A DNA stretch of 64,000 bases from Harmothoe impar. Lineage: Eukaryota > Annelida > Polychaeta > Phyllodocida > Polynoidae. Positions 42,095 through 51,999 of the stretch are shown in pieces. Position 1 is the stretch's first letter. Every line of letters begins with the position of its first letter. The stretch covers positions 60,433,800-60,497,799 of the forward strand of contig OX381714.1 in the NCBI GenBank assembly GCA_947462335.1, in the 5' to 3' direction. Both the position numbers and the translations under genes were made by a program. The notes under the pieces were generated by a model. That model worked only from the letters and a program-made list of their open reading frames with translations, was not told the DNA's origin and searched no databases.

Positions 42095-43085
42095 CTCACC
42101 AAATCAATATAAGTTGGAACTCTATGACCGGCAACCATCTATGACCGGCAAACATCTATGACTGGCAACCATCTATGACCAGCGATCATCTGTGACCAGC
42201 AACCATCTGTGACCAGCAACCACCTATGACCGGCAACCATCTATGACCGGCAACCATCTGTGACCGGCAACTATCTATGACTGGCAACCATCTATGACCA
42301 GCAACCATCTATGACTGGCAACCATCTATGGCTGGCAACCATCTATGACCTGCAATCATCTATAACTGGCAACCATCTATGGCTGGCAACCATCTATGAC
42401 TGGCAACCATCTATGATCAGCAACCATCTATGACCAGCAACCATCTATGACTGGCAACCATCTATGACCGGCAACCATCTATGACTGGCAACCATCTGCG
42501 ACCGGCAACCATCTATGACTGGCAACCATCTATGATCAGCAACCATCTATGATCGACAACTATCTATGACCGGCAACCATCTATGACCGGCAAACATCTA
42601 TGACTGGCAACCATCTATGACCAGCGATCATCTGTGACCAGCAACCATCTGTGACCAGCAACCACCTATGACCGGCAACCATCTATGACTGGCAACCATC
42701 TGCGACCGGCAACCATCTATGACTGGCAACCATCTATGATCAGCAACCATCTATGATCGACAACTATCTATGACTGGCAACCATCTATGACCAGCAACCA
42801 TCTATGATCGACAACTATCTATGACCAGCAACCATCTGTGACCAGCAACCATCTATTACTGGCTACCATCTATGACCGGCAACCATCTGTGACCAGCAAC
42901 CATCTATGAGCGGGTAGTCTAGATCCATGTTAAAGTATAAAGACTGCTAAACAATATAAGGTTATATGAATTATTTCCTGACATATCTATGTACATCTGC
43001 CCTGAATAAGCCTTTTTCTTTCTTTGCAGTCATCGATGGTTGTCGGTTATAGACGGTTGCCGGTCACAGAGTTTCAACTTGCATC
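42095..43085. mobile_element. Inverted-repeat element containing a 17-bp satellite
   Basis: The left flank AAGTTGGAACTCTATGACCG and the right flank CGGTCACAGAGTTTCAACTT (43057-43080) are inverted, and similarity continues outward (TCTCACCAAATCAATATAAG versus TGCATCAATTCGATGAGACT). Two satellite units at 43030-43060 lie in inverse orientation beside the right end. The array therefore looks like the amplified subterminal repeat of a DNA transposon. About 110 bp of unique sequence (42915-43025) separates array and right end. Confidence 0.65.
42122..42920. repeat. 17-bp minisatellite CTATGACCGGCAACCAT, 47 units
   Basis: First unit at 42122, last at 42904, exactly 46 x 17 bp, so units never changed length. 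Variants (ACCGG, ACTGG, ACCAG, ATCAG, GATCGAC) recur in blocks: the run with GCAAACATC at 42148 reappears at 42590, 442 bp = 26 units later. Confidence 0.97.
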
Positions 43086-43105
43086 AATTCGATGAGACTT
43101 AGCCC

Positions 43106-43308
43106 TATAGCGATGTAACGGGACTTGTTCCCGTGATCTCTATGTTAACACTGGCTATGTCCATCTCGTGAGATATTGGCTCTGCTCTGGCAACTAAGCT
43201 TGTTCGTTGCAAGCTATGGCGTCTGGGTGTCTGGTCATTGCCTAAATCTCACGAGAGATTCCGAGCTCAGAACTAACATGGTCGCGCATACGGGGAATTA
43301 TCGCTATA
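43106..43308. mobile_element. MITE with TAGCGAT ends
   Basis: TATAGCGATGTAACGGGA on the left and GGGGAATTATCGCTATA on the right, with inner AACACTGG/CTAACATGG and CTCGTGAGAT/ATCTCACGAG pairs. TA flanks would fit a mariner-type insertion. The interior spans the hairpin ATCTCGTGAGAT. Confidence 0.55.
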
Positions 43309-43354
43309 CCACTATTGTCAGCATCTTCAAACATTCTCCTTGACTAAAACTAAA

Positions 43355-43900
43355 CTCTTAAAGGCCCAATAGTGAATTATAGTGGTATGTGCTTTGTCGG
43401 CAAGCTCTGGTAAGCTGCATTGGTGCATCATGCCGACCCTTCCAGGGTGTATCAATCTTGTAATGATACAGCACTGGCTAGTTACCATCCACGGCTGTAT
43501 TCATGCATCATGATGCAGGGGTGTGAAATGGAAAAAATTATTTCCTCTGAAGATGCTGCATGAAATGACAGGCTGGGTGCGGGACGGGCTCATCTACTTG
43601 AAACCCTTGCAAATTACATACTTTACCAATACTAAGGGGGGGGTTGGGGGCATTTTCCCCAAGAAAATTTAGAAAATCTAGAAGCCAAATGGTGTCATTT
43701 CATGTATTTTGATGTTCTAATCTGATGATATTTCCCACCCCCTGCATAAAGGAAAATAACTATCTCATTGGATCTGGACAAATCTCAGGAACAGGGAGAT
43801 AAAAACCGCGGATTTCCGCGTTTCCGCAGACATTTCACACCCCTGATGATGATAAAGGACATAACATGTTAAAGCACTATGCGGCCCTTACAGGGTTGGA
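43355..43900. mobile_element. Double-palindrome MITE split by a nested element
   Basis: TTAAAGGCCCAATAGTG to TGCATCATGATG, then after the insertion ATAAAGGACATAACATGTTAAAGC and GCGGCCCTTACAGGG. Joining the two flanks across the insert gives the family sequence GCATCATGATGATAAAGG. Confidence 0.65.
43516..43845. mobile_element. 330-bp hAT-like MITE, CAGGGGTGTGAAATG ends
   Basis: CAGGGGTGTGAAATG and CATTTCACACCCCTG are perfect 15-bp inverted ends; CAGGGGTG is the classical hAT terminus. Direct repeats ATGATG lie at 43510-43515 and 43846-43851, six bases rather than the usual eight. The interior includes CGCGGATTTCCGCGTTTCCGC and a G tract at 43636-43645. No transposase. Confidence 0.85.
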
Positions 43901-44003
43901 CACCTGTCCCGTTTATATCCACTATACTGTTCTATCTGTGGCTGTCCGCCCATTCATACACGCATGAGTCACTGATGTCTCTCAGCCAAATCACTGGCAG
44001 TAT

Positions 44004-44271
44004 TTAACCTTTAAGGGCAGCATAGTGCATCAATGCAGCATGCCCTTGGTCATCATGATACATTCATGCAGCCCTGGCGAGTAACTCGCCAGGGCTGCAT
44101 TCATGCGTCATGCCGACCCTATGGGATTATTGGGCTGATCATGCCAACCCCCAAAGGGTTGGTATGACGCAACTATGCAGCACCGGCAAGTTACTCGCCG
44201 GGGCTGCATAGGGGCTTTAAAAAGACAACAAATGTTGCTTTTTAGTGACATGCTGTCCTTAAAGGGTTTAA
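44004..44271. mobile_element. TTAA-flanked double-palindrome MITE, full length (268 bp)
   Basis: TTAACCTTTAAGGGCAGC to GCTGTCCTTAAAGGGTTTAA. Module 1 is a near-perfect palindrome: CATGCAGCCCTGGCGAGT and AACTCGCCAGGGCTGCATTC. Module 2: GCAGCACCGGCAAGTTACTC, GCCGGGGCTGC. Confidence 0.92.
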
Positions 44272-44660
44272 CCTTAAAGACGGGCGTGCAGAGCATCCTT
44301 ATTGCACGGCCGCTTACAATGCTGACTCCATTTCTTCTGCAGCAATTAACACATAACTCTAGTGCTGCTATGCGCTGCTATGTGCTGCTTTGTCTTCTAT
44401 TCTAGGTCAGGTTTGGTGGTTTTGGAGCACGCTAAACAGACCATGGATGGCCTTTAGCTGGTGGTTGGCCGGTTAGAGCAACAGGATGTTATAGGATGGG
44501 GAGGACAGCATCTATAAATAGGCAGGTGTAGATAGGCCTCCCCCCCACCTATCACATAGGAGGGGGCCTCAATACCCCCCCCCTCCCCACGCAAAAAAAA
44601 GAATTTGGCATAGACCCTATGATATCATATACACAATGTCCAAGCCGTACTTCTTCTACA
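44272..44660. other. Unique sequence with C-rich stretch
   Basis: No gene signal. C-rich runs at 44540-44590. Confidence 0.5.
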
Positions 44661-44661
44661 T

Positions 44662-44954
44662 AGGGCCAAATAAGAAAAAAGTTTTGTTTCAGGTAACATG
44701 GGAAGAAACTCTAGGGTCGGTAGGTCGGATTTCTTCTTTTTTTTAACTTTTTTTTTTACTTCCCCTCTAAAATTGACCCAAAGAAGTGTAAAAATGGAGA
44801 GATTTTTTTCCAAAATTTTGTTAACCTAAAATTGACCCCAAAAAAGTCTTAAAATATAAAAATTTCTTCAAAATTGCATAAAAAAACGTAGGGTCGGCCC
44901 TCTTTAGATAGGGTCGGTCGGGTGACCTGAAACAAACCTTCTTTTTTTTTGGCC
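44662..44954. mobile_element. MITE with AGGCCAAAAAAAAGGTTTG ends, reverse orientation sibling
   Basis: AGGGCCAAATAAGAAAAAAG and TTTGTTTCAGGTAACATGGG on the left; GGTCGGGTGACCTGAAACAA and CCTTCTTTTTTTTTGGCCT on the right. TAGGGTCGGTAGGTCGGATT lies inside. Confidence 0.85.
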
Positions 44955-45230
44955 TGGGGAAAATTGGGGCAGAGGGGCCTGGGTACCCAGTCAGAACTAA
45001 AGGGGCTACTCAAACACTACTTTTCTATACAATTCCAGTATTTATGTGCGTATATATGTGTCATTATGCATAAGAATCTATGCTTAAAGCTGGTTGGAGT
45101 GGGCCCCCTGGGCATCCTTCCAATATATGTCTTTGTTGCTGTACGATGTGCTCATACAAGATAGGTATAACCCACTCGGTAGTGTCTAGCCTTCTGTCAC
45201 ACAACTGAGGATTTCAGGTTCAATGCGCAA
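44955..45230. other. Unique sequence
   Basis: No feature supported. Confidence 0.5.
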
Positions 45231-45255
45231 ATCTATATATATATATATGTATATG

Positions 45256-45341
<86 letters not shown>
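45231..45341. repeat. (TA)n microsatellite
   Basis: About 50 TA units with a few GT interruptions at the left end. The tract produces a false YIYI-repeat ORF on both strands. Confidence 0.98.
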
Positions 45342-45345
<4 letters not shown>

Positions 45346-45810
45346 CCGAACCTTCGTAACCGTTAAGGGCTTCAGCACTTCTACAAGACGGGCACTCCTC
45401 TCTATGAATTCTAGGTATATTTTCAGTGCTTGTGAGATATTTCGAGAACCCCCTACTTCCGGCCCTTTTTCAAACCTGGCACTCACTTTGTCTCCCCCAC
45501 TTTGAAACTGCTTGCCACGCCCGGGCCATGGCCCTGCATGGAGTCAGCATGATGCTTGAATGCAGCCTTGGTGAGTTACTCACTAGGGCTGAAATCATGT
45601 AGTGATAATAGGTATAGCGCATTAAAGCCCTTCGCGGCCCTTAAAGGGCTATCGTGGAGGAGTGGCTACTGGGCTGTGTGGTGCTGGTTTGTTGGTACTG
45701 GTGGTGTCCTGTCTGCTGTTGGTACCAGTAGGTGTGGGTATGGCACAGGTTTAAACTGGGCAGGATGTTTATATTTAGTAAATGACTGTATATAGTACAA
45801 GGTATGACAG
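45342..45810. other. Unique sequence with part of a double-palindrome MITE (45540-45655)
   Basis: AGCATGATGCTTGAATGCAGCC, TTGGTGAGTTACTCACTAGGG and GCGGCCCTTAAAGGG mark the MITE remnant. Confidence 0.5.
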
Positions 45811-46013
45811 AGCTAGACGTCCATCATCTGTCAACCCTAGATGGCCCTACTGTACCATGTCTTTGGCCATAGACAGTAGTGCTGTCTAGGTTGTACCCAA
45901 TAGCTACAAACTGTCCATCATCATCTCTCCACCTCAGATGGTGCCACCTGTCTATGGCCAAATACATTGTACAATTGGGCCATCTAGGGCTGAACGATGA
46001 TGGGCGTCTAGCT
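45811..46013. mobile_element. MITE with AGCTAGACGTCCATCATC ends
   Basis: AGCTAGACGTCCATCATCTG and GATGATGGGCGTCTAGCT are inverted, continuing as AACCCTAGATGGCCC/GGGCCATCTAGGGC and TTTGGCCATAGACAG/CTGTCTATGGCCAAA. Superfamily not clear. Confidence 0.8.
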
Positions 46014-47200
46014 TTGGTGTACCAATAATATGGTATACACAGACACCTACTACAAGTAGTTAAGCATGCTTTATCCTCTATACAGAATTGTAAACGTCAA
46101 GTATGTAAGAGACATTAGTCCATACCGTTGGCATTTATTTGAAATACTATACTTGCATATGGAATTCTTGCCAAATAAAAATGATTAAACTCAAACTCAT
46201 ACTGCTCAGTTTATGCCTGTGGTGTATTGTCTCCGGGTGGGGGTGTGGGGCCGCGGGGGGGGGGTGCACACAGCTGGCAGTTGTTGACAGGCCCCAGTGG
46301 GATCTAATATTGCCCCCATCCCAATACAGCCTACAGCCAGTGTGACAATACTTTACCGCTGTATGCTTAGACAATATTAAGACTGGATCATGTTATTTAA
46401 GGGTCTGGACGGAGGTGCGCCGATAAGGGCTGGTAAGAGTGTTATAAGCCTGTCTCCTGTTTATACCCATAGTGGTACCTCAGTGGGTTTAACCTCAACC
46501 AGCAAAATTCAAAATGGCGGACCCACTGGGTATGCATCTAGATTCCTATAAGCTTCAGTCATCAATAGTACTTTTCTTTTTAAATAGTTTATTTACCCTG
46601 GCATTTGTAGGCTGAACACAAGGGTCATGCCTGTATTATGAGACACCAGCCTTGTCTCAAGTATATAACATATAGTTATAATGTGAAATTATTATGTGTA
46701 ATGCATGTAATTGAATCATTCGTGGTAGTGATGGGCCACGATTTACTAACGTTCCCGGTATAAGGATTAACTAACGTTCCCGTTATTTACTAAAGTTGGT
46801 ATAAGGATTTACTAATGATCCTGGTATGTATCTGAACTAATAAGATAGTTGGGGGAAGGATGATATGACGTTGTCATAGCAACTACTTTCATAGACATTT
46901 AGTATATGTCTATGAGAATATTTATACAGTTAATTAGAATGTATAGCGAGAAACTGATATAGTCTGATAAAAAGGTACAGGAGGGCCGAAAGGACGATCA
47001 CACAGAAAAACGAAATGCCCCAGCCCTTAGTGGAGAAGAAAATGGAGCATGTCAGTGGCCTCACAGATGACTCAGCGTAATCTGTCAATTCTGGCATCAG
47101 AAATAAATTCGAATGAGTTCTAATTTGAGTACAATACGTTATTTCTCATTTCTGACGGCAGAATCGTAATCGCCAGAAAAAGCTACCCTAATTTCATATA
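46014..47200. other. Unique sequence
   Basis: G tract at 46254-46263. TTTACTAACGTTCCCGGTATAAGGATT is repeated in variant form at 46740-46830. An inverted pair CTGGCATCAGAAATAA/TTATTTCTCATTTCTGACGGCAG at 47090-47165 suggests a small decayed element. No gene. Confidence 0.5.
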
Positions 47201-47480
47201 TTGGAAGTCATATATAATCGAATTCCAGGTGGTGGCTGTGGGAAAGCAGGTGGCTGGGGGCGAGCAGGTGGCTGTGGGCGTCAGCGCCCAGCAGCGAGTA
47301 ACCGCTGTTTTATGTCTTGGCCGAAAAGCGAGTCGATCGGAGCGTCAGCAGCGACACCATCGCCGTTTCGCCGTGTCGGTCGGCTGCGGGGCGGCGTGTG
47401 CTACGCGTCCATGCCTTTGCCGTCCATCCCCTGTCCCCCCGCCCCTGGTGTACAACCGCTATCTGTATCATAACCGCTAT
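47200..47480. promoter_or_regulatory. CpG-rich island-like patch
   Basis: CG dinucleotides are dense here (GGCCGAAAAGCGAGTCGATC, CGCCGTTTCGCCGTGTCGGT, GCGGGGCGGCGTGTGCTACG), in contrast to the AT-rich surroundings. Both strands have ORFs of 90-122 codons because stops are scarce in GC-rich sequence; none has a recognisable motif. It could be an unmethylated promoter or a short GC-rich exon. Confidence 0.35.
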
Positions 47481-48460
47481 CTGTTAACATATAGATATAG
47501 AGTGGATGTGACTTGTTGCATAGGTCCTGGCCGTAGAATGTGCCCAGAGAGAAATACGGGCAAATTCACTCAAAATGTCATTTCTATCTTCCCCTGAAAA
47601 TGCTTATGCCTTGACGTCTATGGGTGTCTGAAGCGGGTGGTAGCTTTTTTTTAGTACATTTCCATAATAGCGAAAGAGAGAAATAAATTTGTGAAGATCG
47701 CAGTTCAATATCTTTAAGAAAAATTGAGATTTTTAGAATTTCTTTTGAGGAAAATGCTGTCCCCCGATCTTGCCTATCTCATGTTTTTTTTCCGCATTTC
47801 TCTATCTCGAATGATAACCGAAATACAACGATTCTCCTATGTCACAAAATTGTCTTAAAATGCAAAATTGGTAGGTGTATATTACTCAGGGTTAATTAAA
47901 CCCGGAGTCAATTAAGGTGAGTTGGTCAGTACTGACCAACATTGACTAGGTTGGTCGTATAGGGAGCCAACACATGACTAACTTGGTTAGGCTATAGTGA
48001 CTGAGAGACATAGGGAGCCAAGGAATATCAGTGCAACTGCCTTTATTCTTATCCTATTCTGATCGAATGTAATATAGGTCCAGAAAGATGTTGAACTTAT
48101 CTTGTGAGATCAGCAGAGCTGCATCCACTAAGTTTAATCATAACGATAAACACTTTCTTTGCCTGCTATAAATAGCCTACAGCATTATTAAAACTACACG
48201 ACGATATGATCCTCGATAACCCGCTTAAATATAATCAAAGTATAACTACACATAAAATCTACAGTCCCTTTTCTCTGATTAGATTAGAATTCCAATATCG
48301 TTCATATGGACCTATGAAGTATTATCCTAGCTTTTAAAATCACTGTTTATGGTCACTTTTATCACCTATTGATCCCCGGGGTTCACACCCATGAATTCAA
48401 GGTGTCCCAAGCATGCGCAGATTGGTAGCTTTTTCAGCACCCTTAAATCAAGTTCAGCTC
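47481..48460. other. AT-rich unique sequence with an 18-bp palindrome
   Basis: TTGGTCAGTACTGACCAA at 47933-47950 is perfect and is flanked by AATTAAGGTGAG; the same palindrome recurs near 50762. Confidence 0.55.
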
Positions 48461-48464
48461 TTCG

Positions 48465-48670
48465 ACCCTGTAAGGACCGCATAGTAATTTCATGTGTTAT
48501 GCCCTTTGTTGCCATGACCAAGACAACGCGCTTTCGGGAGTGGACAGCCTCATAGGGTTGGCATGATGCTTGAATGCAGCACTGGCAAGTTTTTCGCCAG
48601 GGCTGCATTCATGTGTCATGACGACAAAGGACATATCACTTTAAGCATGATGCTGCATTTAAAGGGTTCC
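48465..48670. mobile_element. Decayed double-palindrome MITE
   Basis: CGACCCTGTAAGGACCGCATAG to GCTGCATTTAAAGGGTTCC; module GCACTGGCAAGTTTTTCGCCAGGGC. Confidence 0.6.
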
Positions 48671-48751
48671 AGTTGCGCATGTTATTACGGATAACAGGAG
48701 GGTAAAATGGCCCCCTGCCCTGCCGCCACCCATGTCTTCAGAGGGACCCAA

Positions 48752-49147
48752 TTAACCCTTTAAGGGCCGCACAGCGCATTATTGCACGATGTCCTTCTCT
48801 AGAGTCATGATAAATGAATGCAGCCCTAGCGAGTGCATTCCTGCATCATGCCGACCCTACAGGCCTGACAGCATGATGCACCAATGCAGCGCTGGCGAAT
48901 TACTGGCAAGATCTGCGGTGTTGCATCATAACAACAAGATCGCAAAGTGTAAGACATCATGCCATTGAGTAACTCCCCGGTGCTGCATTGGTGCATCAAG
49001 CCAACCATTCGGGAGTGTCTCTACACCGTAGGGTCGGTATGATGCTTGAATGCAGCCCTGGCGAGCTACTCGCCAGGGCTGCATTCATGCATCGTGACAA
49101 CCAAGGGCATGATGCATTAAGGCATCACGCCGTCCTTGAAGGGTTAG
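48752..49147. mobile_element. Two overlapping double-palindrome MITEs
   Basis: TTAACCCTTTAAGGGCCGCAC at 48752 and CGCCGTCCTTGAAGGGTTAG ending at 49147. The length (396 bp) and three palindromic modules indicate one element inserted in, or recombined with, another. The last module GCAGCCCTGGCGAGCTACTC, GCCAGGGCTGC is nearly perfect. Confidence 0.7.
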
Positions 49148-50064
49148 CAGCAGAAAAGTGGCTTTCCGTGGCGGTGCTCAGAGGTGGAGTCTGCAATATG
49201 CATGACCCGGGGAGCCTGGTGACGTTTACGATGTTAATAACAAATATGGGCAGCGGGAAAAAGCCCTATCTGCCAGCCTGAGTCTTCCTGCTTTTGAGCA
49301 TGGCATCCTGATCCCCCCCCCCCCCCCCCAGCCGCAGTGAATTTTTTTTTTTGGGGGGGGGGGAGAGGATTCGGACCCCTTGTGGAGGGGGGAGGGGGAA
49401 TTAAAATTTCACCCCTTTCTTATAGATAAAATGGGTTATATCTGAAGCCAGCTGGGGAAGTAAAATCTACCAACCAGCTTTCTTCCCAGAGCATGTAATA
49501 TGGTTTCAATATGTATACAGGATTTGTTCAAGTTCCGTATTTCCCCGATTTCGTTCAGACCCTTTATAAGTGCCAGTGCTGCATTAATGCATCATGACAA
49601 CCAAGGGCATGATGCATCAAGGCATTGTACCAACCTTAAAGGCGCTACCCTTGGTACCCCTCCAGCGACAGTCGGAGTGCCCAGTCGGAGTGGAGCCGGG
49701 ACAGGTACTCAGCCCTATATATAAGGGGGCTGGGGCTTTAAGGAGTTAATGTAAACATACCCTGTAAAACCTTCTACGAAAAGGTAATCTCATAATCAGA
49801 ATCACAGTAGGACATACATATATAACTGTAATTAAACTACCCGGCATCAATCTGAAGATCCTTCAGATTACACATTAACCGTAACATACTACTCTACCAA
49901 GGGAATCAAAAGAGAACAAAAACTTGTGATATATTCGGGAGGGAATTTAATTTGCAGATTTTCTTTTCGGCGCGGAGCTGGCTGTGAATGTCAAGCAGAC
50001 AGACGCTGCTGATTTACACAACTGTTTTACCTCAGTGCCATCAACTAACGTCATTAATGGGGTT
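49148..50064. other. Unique sequence with homopolymer runs and a MITE scrap
   Basis: C17-type tract at 49314-49330 and T/G tracts at 49342-49363. A MITE scrap is at 49575-49645. No gene. Confidence 0.5.
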
Positions 50065-50215
50065 TTAACCCTTTAAGGGCCGCATGGTGCTTTAATGTAC
50101 TTATAATAGTTATAATGTCAGTGGTCGTCATGATGCAGCCCTGGCAAGTAACTCGCCAGTGCTGCATTCATGCATCATGCCGACCCTTCGGGATTGTGCA
50201 TTGACCCACCTTAAA
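50065..50215. mobile_element. Left half of a double-palindrome MITE
   Basis: TTAACCCTTTAAGGGCCGCATGG start, module GCAGCCCTGGCAAGTAACTC, GCCAGTGCTGC, then GCCGACCCTTCGGG; right half absent. Confidence 0.75.
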
Positions 50216-50326
50216 CATACCAGTGCTCGGAGGTGGGCAGAACAGAAAGGCATGGACTAAGAAATCTCTTATTTCACATGACTATTTTTTCACTCTTACA
50301 TAATGAAGATGTCAACTTCCTCTATG

Positions 50327-50341
50327 CATATATATATATAT

Positions 50342-50406
<65 letters not shown>
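50327..50406. repeat. (TA)n microsatellite
   Basis: About 35 TA units, interrupted once by TGTATGTGTG. Confidence 0.98.
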
Positions 50407-50409
<3 letters not shown>

Positions 50410-50600
50410 GTGACCCTGACTGACAGCCTTCAGAAGGACCTCTGAGTGCCCTCTCTATGGGCCTATACTGGACGCCCCCTGGTGGTCTGACCGGGGCACA
50501 GGGACACCGGACGTGAATACCAGATGACGCGGGGCATGATGGGTAGAACCTGGCTGTCACGTGACTTGTGTACAGACCGGAAACAGGTATGATGGGTAAT
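50410..50600 (+). promoter_or_regulatory. Promoter-like GC-rich patch with E-box, ETS-like site and a donor-like end
   Basis: The perfect palindrome GTCACGTGAC lies at 50556-50565 (USF/TFE3-type E-box), followed by ACCGGAAA (ETS core) at 50576-50583 and the donor-like ACAG|GTATGATGGG at 50586/50587. GATGGGTA appears twice (about 50539 and 50592). This could be a short non-coding first exon on the plus strand; no TATA box and no downstream exon were found. Confidence 0.35.
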
Positions 50601-51110
50601 ATCTGTGTCTCCAAAGCTGCATAGATTGTGTATAATGTGGACTACACTGATATTCTTTTGCTCCCTTTACGACCAATCTCTCAGTCACCAGTGCCTAAAT
50701 AAGTTAGTCATTTTCTGGCTCCGTATATATGACCAACCTGTGTTAGTTAATATTGTCAGGTTGGTCAGTACTGACCAATTAACCTTACTCTTCTGCATTT
50801 CAATGAGTTTTTGAGTAAGGTATTAGTCATATGTTGTTTTGTCTCGGTCATTTTTGAATAGCACTTGGTCATGTCTGACCAATGTCCCATGGCTAACCTG
50901 GGATATCCACCTCAGTCTAAGGACCGGAGCATTCAGACTTTCTGTGTAGCTATGGACCTGCAGTGATGAGCTAGTCATTGGGCGGCCACCTCACATAATT
51001 ATAAGGGGTGTAGGAAGCACGTCTTTATTGGGGGGGGGGGGGGTCACCCCCGACCATGATGCATGAATGATAAGTGCAGCCTGCCGTATTCAAGCATCAT
51101 GCCGACCCTA
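50601..51110. other. Unique sequence with palindrome TTGGTCAGTACTGACCAA
   Basis: Palindrome at about 50762-50779; GACCAA/TTGGTC words recur around it (GACCAACCTG, CTTGGTCATGTCTGACCAATG), suggesting a foldback element with worn ends. G tract at 51031-51043 and a MITE scrap near 51055-51110. Confidence 0.5.
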
Positions 51111-51114
51111 CGAA

Positions 51115-51245
51115 ACCAGGGACCAATCGCCAAAAAAACAAAAAAACTTGAGGTGTTCAAATCGAGGCTACTGAATAAAGGTCCTCTATAGTTAAGTATA
51201 AGACTTCGCTATATGAAAACTTTCATCCCTAATATACTCCCGACA
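51115..51245. repeat. Dispersed repeat AACTTGAGGTGTTCAAATCGAGG
   Basis: Member of the family at 25860, 57145 and 58440; shared phrases are CTGAATAAAGGTCCTCTATAGT and TTTCATCCCTAATATACTC. Left and right limits are uncertain. Confidence 0.6.
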
Positions 51246-51299
51246 ACTGGTCATAATGCACCAATTCAGCGCCGGCCAGCCACTCGCCTTTATTTTTTA

Positions 51300-51680
51300 T
51301 GTAATACAGCAGCCCCATTGACTTAACCAAAGAGGTCCGTATTACACTCCCCCCGTGAAATAACCCATATCCGTATTTCACGACCCTGTGACGTCATCAA
51401 AACGGCGGTTTGTTTACATTTGAACGGCGTAGAAAGAAGCCATTTTAGCCTATTTAGGCTCCCTACCCCTATAATTATTTAATTTGAATCGAAAAAGGTA
51501 AAAAATAAATACAAAGGAACACTCGTTTTAGTCTGTAGCTAGGTTATTTCACTTGTTGAAGGAAATTGTAGGGCCGCATTTCGGTCGGCCTGCGGCCTCG
51601 TGAAATACGGCCCTACCTTCAACTCATGAAATAACCCAAGCTACAGACCAAAACTCGTGAACCTTTGTCTATGTACTGCA
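51300..51680. mobile_element. Foldback element with CACGAAATA-type arms
   Basis: ACAAAGGAACACTCGTTTTA with GTCTGTAGCTAGGTTATTTC (51512-51555) pairs with GAAATAACCCAAGCTACAGA and CCAAAACTCGTGAACCTTTGT (51630-51668). The centre TAGGGCCGCATTTCGGTCGG, CCTGCGGCCTCGTGAAATACGGCCCTA also folds. An outer inverted word GTGAAATAACCCATATCCGTATTTCACG occurs at 51356-51383. A long palindromic region prone to cruciform formation. Confidence 0.75.
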
Positions 51681-51948
51681 TTGGTGCATCACGATCACAT
51701 AAAGCCTGGAGGCATGATGCACTCCTTAACCGTCAAGGGCGGCATCATACATGAATGCAGCCCTGGTGAGCAACTCGCTAGTGCTGCATTCAAACATCAT
51801 GCCGACCCTACGGGGTTGAGACACTCTCGAAGGCATACATCATGACCACATGAAGGCTGGAGGCCTGATGCACTCCTGAATGGGTTAGGTGATACCCCGT
51901 GGAGGTTGTGTTACACTACCTGACCCTGGGACAGCCTGACACCAGTCC

Positions 51949-51990
51949 TACTTACCTGCAACGGGAAAGGAAAAACACATTAGTTACACA
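51949..51990 (-). promoter_or_regulatory. Back-to-back 3'/5' splice site (recursive splice site candidate)
   Basis: On the minus strand the order is AACTAAT (branch-point-like), GTGTTTTTCCTTTCCCGTTGCAG (polypyrimidine tract and AG), then immediately GTAAGTAGG (strong donor). The AG|GT junction lies between 51956 and 51955. Adjacent acceptor and donor with no exon between them is the signature of recursive splicing points in long animal introns. It would mean that a minus-strand gene has a long intron crossing this site. The alternative is an ordinary donor whose exon happens to end in pyrimidine-rich sequence. Confidence 0.5.
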
Positions 51991-51999
51991 AGTCAATTT

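Noticed and set aside
38067..43000. Possible CRISPR-like direct repeat arrays at 38-40.6 kb, 42.1-42.9 kb and 60.4-61.2 kb
   Set aside because: Units are contiguous with no unique spacers, no Cas genes are present and the sequence is clearly eukaryotic.
45220..45505. ORFs with YIYIYI repeats on both strands (also 50233-50614)
   Set aside because: They come from TA dinucleotide repeats.
47201..47597. Two overlapping plus-strand ORFs (90 and 122 codons)
   Set aside because: They lie in CpG-rich sequence where stops are rare, and neither shows a motif; reported only as an island-like patch.
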